Virus record (IMG/VR): IMGVR_UViG_3300006802_000581
Span: 1 to 23,700 of that record
Length of the DNA stretch: 23,700 nucleotides
Reading direction: 5' to 3' (one strand)
DNA from: a virus
A program made the position numbers and the translations under genes. The notes under the pieces were generated by a model. The model was not told the DNA's origin. It saw only the letters and a program-made list of their open reading frames with translations, and ran no database searches. Positions 18,317-23,700 of the stretch are shown piece after piece (the first letter of the stretch is position 1; each line of letters opens with the position of its first letter).

Positions 18317-18798
18317 ACTTCCCCCTGTGGACGCTTCGAGAACTCCTTGGCGATCTCCCGACGCACGCCGTCGAGAAAGCTCTCGGTGTGGCGGTAGTAG
18401 GTGCTGGCGAGCAATCCGGCGTTCAACACCGCATCCCGGCCACCCTGTGTGAAGTGGACCATCCACTTGTCGCGCCACATGAAAGGGCCGACCTTCACCT
18501 CTTCCATCGCCAGTTCGTACTTCCAGCCGTTCATGCCCCACTCGTCGCCGAACTTTTCCTTGATGATTTCGGCGATCTTCGCGGCCGTCTCCGGCGCTGC
18601 GAACTGGAGGGGGTTGTTGTCGTAGAACTTGTTCAGCGGCCAGTTCCAGATCGGCACGTTCAGGAACCGAAACCCGGTCCAGAACTTCACCCGCGGGATC
18701 GGAGTATCCGGCTGGGCGAACGGGTCCGGTTTCCCGGCAATCTCCAGAACCAAGACGCCATCGTTGTCGATGTAGGCGCCGTCCTGCAACTCAATCAT
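18313..18798 (-). CDS. Hypothetical protein, 161 aa
   Basis: ATG 18798 with GGAGGAGTTGCC overlaps the endolysin stop (ATGA). The protein is soluble and mixed alpha/beta (YIDNDGVLVLEIAGKPDPFA, KFWTGFRFLNVPIWNWPLNK, KVGPFMWRDKWMVHF). Aromatic content is high. No domain is recognised. Coupling between endolysin and the following gene suggests a late role. Confidence 0.7.
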   Translation of the reverse strand: MIELQDGAYIDNDGVLVLEIAGKPDPFAQPDTPIPRVKFWTGFRFLNVPIWNWPLNKFYDNNPLQFAAPETAAKIAEIIKEKFGDEWGMNGWKYELAMEEVKVGPFMWRDKWMVHFTQGGRDAVLNAGLLASTYYRHTESFLDGVRREIAKEFSKRPQGEV

Positions 18799-19217
18799 GG
18801 CAACTCCTCCCATTTCCCGCTCCACTTGACCTGATTGCCGTCGCGATCGTAGGCCCAAATCACTCGGCCTCCCGGCTTCACGCATTGGCGCATGTCAACG
18901 TGGATGAATCCCTGGTGCGGCGCAACACCGATTCCGACGAACTCGGGAAAGTCGGCCAGCGTGTGCCAAATCTTCTTCAGTGGGTGGCCGGCGATGTCGG
19001 CCGCGATGCCGAGGGTGTGCTGCCCCGGCTTCTGCTTCTTCGCCTCGACAGGGTGTTTCTCGCAGCGATACCCGCTCGTGATCTGCACCGGCCCGCCAAG
19101 CGCGTCCCGAAGGCCCTGTAGCGCCTCGACCAGCGCGAACTTGATGCCGTGCTTGCCACAGTGCTTGCAGACAAACTCGGATGCGTTGAAGTCGCGCGTG
19201 AGCTGATCGGTCGTCAC
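18795..19217 (-). CDS. Endolysin: peptidase M15-like D-Ala-D-Ala carboxypeptidase/endopeptidase, 140 aa
   Basis: A single-domain M15 (VanY/M15_3-like) peptidase with zinc-binding pattern QHTLGIAADI (His67, Asp74) and FIHVDMR (His106), plus SGYRCEKH (48-55). These enzymes cut peptidoglycan stem peptides and serve as phage endolysins. No signal peptide is present, so release would need a holin, which lies downstream. An extra CKHCGKHG near the N-terminus may bind zinc as well. GTG 19217 starts the gene 2 nt after the previous stop. Confidence 0.88.
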   Translation of the reverse strand: MTTDQLTRDFNASEFVCKHCGKHGIKFALVEALQGLRDALGGPVQITSGYRCEKHPVEAKKQKPGQHTLGIAADIAGHPLKKIWHTLADFPEFVGIGVAPHQGFIHVDMRQCVKPGGRVIWAYDRDGNQVKWSGKWEELP

Positions 19218-19219
19218 GA

Positions 19220-19558
19220 CTATTTCTCTTCTGTCAGAACCTTGATCTCGACCGACGTATGCTCAATGCCGTCAAAGACCAGCATCGCTACCTTCCGCCC
19301 GTATGAATCGGTCGAGATCTGCGTGTATTTCGTGACGCCACCAACAGTCGCAGAGGCAACATCACCTCGCTTGGCGTGGATCAATACCTGCGTCTGCTTT
19401 CCCTTGCCAACGAAGAATGGCGATAGTTTCGCAAGCGCGTCAAAGTCAACGCACGCAACCTCTGCGTGATCGACGTATGGATTGGCTGGGCGGGCGCCGC
19501 AAATCGTCGGTTCTGCGATCAAGATGGAAGCGGTAACGGCGAGTAGTGCCAGTTTCAC
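19220..19558 (-). CDS. Small exported protein, 112 aa
   Basis: Signal peptide KLALLAVTASILIAEPTICG, then a beta-rich body (VDHAEVACVDFDALAKL, GKQTQVLIHAKRGDVASA, VTKYTQISTDSYGRKVAMLV). Two Cys could form a disulfide. GTG 19558 with GGAGG overlaps the upstream stop (GTGA). It sits between a spanin-like gene and the endolysin. A lysis accessory, or an exported protein expressed from the lysogen, are both possible. Confidence 0.7.
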   Translation of the reverse strand: MKLALLAVTASILIAEPTICGARPANPYVDHAEVACVDFDALAKLSPFFVGKGKQTQVLIHAKRGDVASATVGGVTKYTQISTDSYGRKVAMLVFDGIEHTSVEIKVLTEEK

Positions 19559-19827
19559 TTCTTCGCCTCCTCGCGCTTCTGCACGGTCAACGTCTGCGGG
19601 TCGATTTGGCAGTTGCCAGGGTCGATCCCAGCGCGGGAGCAGATCGCCTTTACGGTCGTCTGCTGCTCCTCCTGGATGCGCTCGAACTGTTGCTTCGCGA
19701 GGGCGGCGCGCAGGCTGAGGTTTTCCAGCATCAGGCGCTCATCGTTCATCAGCTTCGCGGGCTGTTTCGGCTGTTCAGCCGCCGCTACTGCCGCGAGGAG
19801 TAGCGTGAGTGCGATGATGGTTCGCAT
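19555..19827 (-). CDS. Spanin-like exported coiled-coil protein, 90 aa
   Basis: An N-terminal hydrophobic segment (RTIIALTLLLAAVAAAEQ) is followed by a charged helix (ERLMLENLSLRAALAKQQFE, RIQEEQQTTVKAICSRAGI) and a C-terminal KREEAKK tail. Two Cys (C-x9-C) are compatible with the periplasm. The layout resembles an i-spanin (Rz-like) or a periplasmic helical protein. No lipobox is seen. It stands just before the endolysin, which favours spanin. Confidence 0.6.
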   Translation of the reverse strand: MRTIIALTLLLAAVAAAEQPKQPAKLMNDERLMLENLSLRAALAKQQFERIQEEQQTTVKAICSRAGIDPGNCQIDPQTLTVQKREEAKK

Positions 19828-19833
19828 AAGTCG

Positions 19834-21651
19834 TTAGCACGTTCCGCCGGTCATAATCCCGGCTGAGAACGTGAGGGTGCAATCCGATGCGCCGCCGGCG
19901 GCCCGCACCGTCTTCGTGCCGGTGAACGCCGTTCCACTAGGAGGAATTATCGTTCCGGTAACGTCGAGATCCTGGGTCCAAGTTTTAAGCCATCGACCTG
20001 TGGCGGCACCAAGAGAACCACTCAGAGACGTGGCCGGCTGTACATTTCCGCCATGCGTTCTGATAGATGTCGTTCGAACCATGTTCCAGTAATTCGTCGA
20101 CGATCCGAGTACGTAAGTGTCCGTGGTCGCCGGAATGAGATCCCCAGTCACGTTACCGCTAATGTTGAAGTTGCTGGTGTAGACGTTCGCCCAGCGGAAG
20201 GAGCCGCCGCCGAGAATGTAGGTATTGTTGGCTGATGGGGTCAGGTCGCTGGACACGCTTCCGGTGAGGGTGAGGCCAACGAACGTGGCATCCCTGGAGG
20301 CATTGATAACAGTGGTTCCGCTCACGCGGTAAGCCGGACTACCGGTGGCGTTAAAAGTGGTTGTGGAGACAATCCCGCCGAAGTTGGCGCCAGCGGTGGT
20401 TGTCAGGAACCCATTCTCCTCCATCACAAAGTGTTCTGTTCCGTTATGGTCAAGCACCCACCGAGACACAGCGCCAGATGGAGTTGTCCCAGCCGACCAC
20501 GCGCCAGCAGTTGAACTGCTGGCCCCGACTGTCCAATAAACTTTCTGGTTTGTACCTCTTGTCGCTCTATCGAGAACAAAAGAGTTTCCGTTGATAACCC
20601 AGGACTGGGCATTGACGGTAACTGTGTCATTGAACGTCTGTGCGCTAGTAAATGTTTGACCGATATTGGTGCCAGCCAGGGTGTACGAGGCGTTCTGCGG
20701 GGTCAGGACGCGCGTGGTGGCGGTAGTGAGGCCGTCAACCTCAAAGCGCAACTGCTTGGATGTGTCAGAACTTCCAGTAACAATGGATGTTGTGTCAACA
20801 GCAGGCAACCCACCAGGGCATCCAGTACAGGACCCGGTGATCGTGAGGTTGGCAACGGTCGCGTTGCGGCTGGCGTCGATGACGGTGGTCCCAGCCACCT
20901 CGATGGCACCCGATCCGATAACGTCGATCGAACCGTTGACCGTCAGTTCCTCTGTTACCGCCGCAGTTCCAATGCCGACACGCCCATCGGCAGCGACATA
21001 AAGGTCGTTGATCGGCACCGCGGATTCGTCGTCCTTGAACCGGCTCAGGGTCCAGTCCTCGGTTAGATAGCTCCAGTACATCCCCCTCGTCCACCCAGAG
21101 GTATTCGGAATGGTGGTTCCGAAGAGAATCGCGCTGTTCGCACTAGTCCTAAACCGCGCTGCAACGACTTGATTGTATGGCGTATAGGCGTATCCGTTCG
21201 AGCCGTACACGGAGAGCAGTCCTTTGGACGGCGCCGTTTCACCGATTCCGGTCACGCCAGAGACCGACGCCGTTCCCGTCACCGTGAGCGTTTGTCCCGG
21301 CGTCGAGGTGCCAATGCCGACGCTTCCCGTGGTCCGGTACGCATCGGAGCCAGAAACAGTCCAGCCCCCGCCAGCCGGAGTAGACCACGACAATACACCC
21401 GCGCCGTTTGTCGTCAGCGCTTGGCCGTTGGTGCCGTCCACCGACGGCAGATCCCACAACAACGACGTACCAACCGACTGCGGCGCGCGAAAACCAACAT
21501 GCTCCTGCCCATTGGTCCGCCGCTCCTGTAACCGGATTTCGCCCGTAAGGCTTCCAGCGCTCTGCACGACAGTGAGAGGTGTGGACACCTGCGAAAACGC
21601 GACAGCGCCCGCCAGAACGCCAGCGGCGATGATTTTATTGAGTGTCGTCAT
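19834..21651 (-). CDS. Exported tail fibre-like protein with repeats, 605 aa
   Basis: Signal-like N-terminus MTTLNKIIAAGVLAGAVAFS. The body repeats GTTVIDASRNATVANLTITG and GTTVINASRDATFVGLTLTG, and three times a block like YILGGGSFRWANVYTSNFNI, LGSSTNYWNMVRTTSI, LGAATGRWLKTWTQDL. The YRTTGSVGIGTSTPGQTLTV phrase is also fibre-like. It ends TAGGASDCTL...MTGGTC. Four Cys in total, all paired in spacing. ATG 21651 is 2 nt after the hub stop. A receptor-binding fibre is likely, with Sec export as the odd feature. Confidence 0.8.
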   Translation of the reverse strand: MTTLNKIIAAGVLAGAVAFSQVSTPLTVVQSAGSLTGEIRLQERRTNGQEHVGFRAPQSVGTSLLWDLPSVDGTNGQALTTNGAGVLSWSTPAGGGWTVSGSDAYRTTGSVGIGTSTPGQTLTVTGTASVSGVTGIGETAPSKGLLSVYGSNGYAYTPYNQVVAARFRTSANSAILFGTTIPNTSGWTRGMYWSYLTEDWTLSRFKDDESAVPINDLYVAADGRVGIGTAAVTEELTVNGSIDVIGSGAIEVAGTTVIDASRNATVANLTITGSCTGCPGGLPAVDTTSIVTGSSDTSKQLRFEVDGLTTATTRVLTPQNASYTLAGTNIGQTFTSAQTFNDTVTVNAQSWVINGNSFVLDRATRGTNQKVYWTVGASSSTAGAWSAGTTPSGAVSRWVLDHNGTEHFVMEENGFLTTTAGANFGGIVSTTTFNATGSPAYRVSGTTVINASRDATFVGLTLTGSVSSDLTPSANNTYILGGGSFRWANVYTSNFNISGNVTGDLIPATTDTYVLGSSTNYWNMVRTTSIRTHGGNVQPATSLSGSLGAATGRWLKTWTQDLDVTGTIIPPSGTAFTGTKTVRAAGGASDCTLTFSAGIMTGGTC

Positions 21652-21653
21652 GG

Positions 21654-23525
21654 TTAATCGAAGTTCACCGAGTAGGGAGCGCACACGGCCCACCATTTCC
21701 CGTCCGAACGGCCCCGGAAATGGAACGCTGTCACCGCGCCGCTTTTTGCTGGGATGTTGGTGTCGAAGTCGGTATTGAAGTCTGCGTCAAAGCTGATCGT
21801 GTACGGCCCAGCGCCCTGCGTGATGTAGACGTACAGCACATCGCCCGCGCTGGGAGTGTACGGGCTCGCGATGGTCGTATTGGCCGACAGCGTGATTTCA
21901 AGCGACGTACTTCCGCCGCCCGTTCCGACGCCAGAGACAGCGCCAGCCGCGCCAATCGTGGATGCGGTTCGGCCTCCGCCGGCAAACGACTTCCAGTAGT
22001 CGACTACGCCGATATACCGGGTCGCATCAATAGCTTTTACGCCGATCCGCAGCCACTGCCCGCCCACGTCGGTGATCGAGACTTGGCGGATTAGGTACGT
22101 GCCGCTCGACACGTTGAAATAGCTATTCGCGATGGTCTGAAGCTGGCCCGGCCGCAATGAGTGCGCCGTCGCCTCTACCTGCTGATCCGTCTCATAGCTG
22201 ATCTCGTTGACGATGCGCTTCCGTTCGGCGATGATTGCGTTGCCATCGGCCAGCGCCTGCGCCTGCCCAATTCCAGGCCGCTCAAAGACGCCCTGATAGA
22301 TTCCACTGTTCCCTTCAGCTGTAGCTGTCGAGGAGATGTCAGCCGAATCGTCGGTGTAAATGACGTTCGCGCCGAACTTCCGGTACGTCACCACTAGCGT
22401 GTCTGAGGTCGTCAGCACGGCTTCATCCGGGTCCTGACGGATTGTAGCCGTGCCTTCCTCGTAGTAGTACGCGCGGTCTGATTCGGCCAGCCAAACGGCG
22501 AATTCCTTCTTTTCGCCATTGACCGACACGGAAATCATCTGGCCGACCCGATAGGCCAGGGTCCAAGAGGTCGCGCTGCCATTGCCGGTGAACGTCTCTT
22601 CCTCGTAGCCGATCTGGTCCCAGTCAACGCGCATCAGCGCCGCGTTGACTTTGTCCTCCCGAGTGCGGCGAACGGACAAATTACGGTAATTGCCACCACT
22701 GCTCGACAAAGAAAACGGCGCAGTCGTGAAAGTGCGCGGCTGGAAGTACAGCTCCCGCTCTTCGTCGATCCACCATTGGAAACCGGACACTTCCGCTAGT
22801 TGGCTGATCGCCTCCGCAACGCTCGTTTCCTCGTTCCAAAGGATCGTATCGACCACGGCCCCTTTGGCGACGTTTGTATCTCCCAGCGGCTCGGACGTGG
22901 CCGCGTCGACCAGCAGCGCCTTGACCACGTCGCCCGCGCGGTTCGCAACCAAGACCTGCTCAAGCGTCCCGGCGTCGATGATGTTGACCGCAGCGCCGCC
23001 CGACGTGAGCGACAGCTTCAGCGTCGAGGTGCCAGCAGAGACAACGTAATACTCAATGGTCGAATCCAGCCCACCGCAGAGGGCCCCATTCGCGTGCGCT
23101 CGCACCTTCACCCGGTCGCCGTTGCTCAGCCCGTGACTGCCGACCGTCGTTAGGGTGTCGGTCGACGGATCGGCAGTCAACAGAAAGTTCCGCGAGTACC
23201 GCAGCGGCCGCCCGTTCGCCACATCCCAGCAATAGCGGCGGTCCAAGTACTGCTCCCACGTCACCCCGCGCAGCGCATAACGGCGAAACGTCGGCGCGGC
23301 CTCGGTGAGTGACATTTCATTCACTTCATCGACCGAGCCCGCCCACAGTTTCGACGCGCCCTCGAATAGTTCGATGTCCTGTCCGCACGTCGGGCGGAAG
23401 CTGGCGTTAGCCGACTGCACGACGACATCCAACGTCGCCCGGTTGCCGAGCGATGCAGATACGTTCAGCGTGCCGGGGACGGCTTCCACCGTGGTCCCGC
23501 CGATCTTGACGATAGGGTCAGGCAT
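21654..23525 (-). CDS. Tail hub / baseplate protein (siphovirus tail-associated), 623 aa
   Basis: N-terminal beta-domain (VSASLGNRATLDVVVQSANA, FEGASKLWAGSVDEVNEMSL), then VTWEQYLDRRYCWDVANG, a SH3/OB-like insert (HGLSNGDRVKVRAHANG), and the hub-type segment VAEAISQLAEVSGFQWWIDE followed by RELYFQPRTF. A C-terminal domain ends AVTAFHFRGRSDGKWWAVCA, a phrase also used in phage capsid or fibre surface domains. It follows the tape-measure gene, where siphoviruses place their distal tail/hub proteins. ATG 23525 overlaps the upstream stop (TAATG). Confidence 0.85.
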   Translation of the reverse strand: MPDPIVKIGGTTVEAVPGTLNVSASLGNRATLDVVVQSANASFRPTCGQDIELFEGASKLWAGSVDEVNEMSLTEAAPTFRRYALRGVTWEQYLDRRYCWDVANGRPLRYSRNFLLTADPSTDTLTTVGSHGLSNGDRVKVRAHANGALCGGLDSTIEYYVVSAGTSTLKLSLTSGGAAVNIIDAGTLEQVLVANRAGDVVKALLVDAATSEPLGDTNVAKGAVVDTILWNEETSVAEAISQLAEVSGFQWWIDEERELYFQPRTFTTAPFSLSSSGGNYRNLSVRRTREDKVNAALMRVDWDQIGYEEETFTGNGSATSWTLAYRVGQMISVSVNGEKKEFAVWLAESDRAYYYEEGTATIRQDPDEAVLTTSDTLVVTYRKFGANVIYTDDSADISSTATAEGNSGIYQGVFERPGIGQAQALADGNAIIAERKRIVNEISYETDQQVEATAHSLRPGQLQTIANSYFNVSSGTYLIRQVSITDVGGQWLRIGVKAIDATRYIGVVDYWKSFAGGGRTASTIGAAGAVSGVGTGGGSTSLEITLSANTTIASPYTPSAGDVLYVYITQGAGPYTISFDADFNTDFDTNIPAKSGAVTAFHFRGRSDGKWWAVCAPYSVNFD

Positions 23526-23700
23526 TAGCGAGGGATGACGCCGTACTGCTTCAGTAGGCGGGTGATCTCAGTCAGTGTTTGCTGCGGATTGCCGCCGTTG
23601 ATGTTGATCGTTACCGTTGCGCCGCCGCCAGCCTCGGCTACGGCCATCTGCCGCGTCTCCATGCGGATGAGCGACTCCCAGATGTTTTTGAGGTTCGGCA
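23525..23700 (-). CDS. Tape-measure protein, C-terminal end (partial)
   Basis: The last 57 codons of a gene that begins beyond the window. The tail GGGATVTININGGNPQQTL then TEITRLLKQYGVIPR matches the typical end of tail tape-measure proteins (ItINgxGxxPxxVxxxLkxYxxxnGxIP). Its stop TAA overlaps the hub ATG. Length and transmembrane segments of the protein cannot be seen. A different upstream tail protein is a less likely alternative. Confidence 0.62.
   Translation of the reverse strand, partial: PNLKNIWESLIRMETRQMAVAEAGGGATVTININGGNPQQTLTEITRLLKQYGVIPR

Noticed and set aside
1-23700. CRISPR arrays, insertion sequences, rRNA genes
   Set aside because: No regularly spaced identical repeats, no transposase and no rRNA-like sequence were seen on either strand.

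Overview
The window is about 23.7 kb of a GC-rich temperate siphovirus-like phage. Almost everything is on the minus strand, packed with 1-4 bp ATGA/GTGA/TAATG stop-start overlaps and many genes under 100 codons. Several exported proteins have signal peptides ending in A-Q, and the two fibre-like proteins have GNAxTAT-type repeats. From memory this style is common in Acidobacteriota (Bryobacterales/Solibacter-like) genomes; the host call is an inference only.

Reading the minus strand from right to left. (1) 23700-19834, tail: a partial tape-measure C-terminus, a large tail hub/baseplate-type protein and a fibre-like protein with a signal peptide. (2) 19827-15782, lysis and accessory: two small exported proteins (one spanin-like), an M15 peptidase endolysin, two unknown proteins, a small holin-neighbour protein, a two-TM holin candidate, an XhlA-like one-TM protein, a calcineurin-like phosphoesterase, a winged-helix protein and a small HExxH protein. 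(3) 15807-15229: a three-gene cassette on the opposite (+) strand that looks like a moron. (4) 15147-12524: a second exported fibre-like protein, two more exported proteins and a zinc-finger protein, ending in an intrinsic terminator at 12508-12538.

(5) 12527-12030 is the likely control region. A + strand gene with a ribbon-helix-helix (RHH)-like N-terminus and a minus-strand RHH-like gene diverge from about 70 bp that holds a perfect tandem 8-bp repeat and a candidate promoter. (6) 12030-5468 is the leftward early operon: HTH protein, small membrane protein, YqaJ exonuclease, RecT-like annealing protein, SSB-like protein (a Red-type recombination module), a run of small unknown proteins, an excisionase-like protein and a tyrosine integrase. 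(7) 5300-5511 is attP: a 3' tRNA-Leu(UAG) fragment flanked by paired 10-bp arm-type repeats. (8) 5249-1 continues leftward through small proteins, an HNH endonuclease of visibly lower GC, a C5 cytosine methyltransferase, a VRR-NUC nuclease, an SF2 helicase and the first codons of a primase-polymerase.

Phage genes lie on both sides of the attachment core, so the sequence is best read as an unintegrated (circular or permuted) phage genome. The most unusual signal is the methyltransferase locus. A second 528-codon frame on the same strand is open across the whole gene, starts 2 nt earlier from the same Shine-Dalgarno (GTGTG), and carries seven W-x-T-P repeats plus an FVEWLLGLPIGWTDF motif that I recognise as protein-like.
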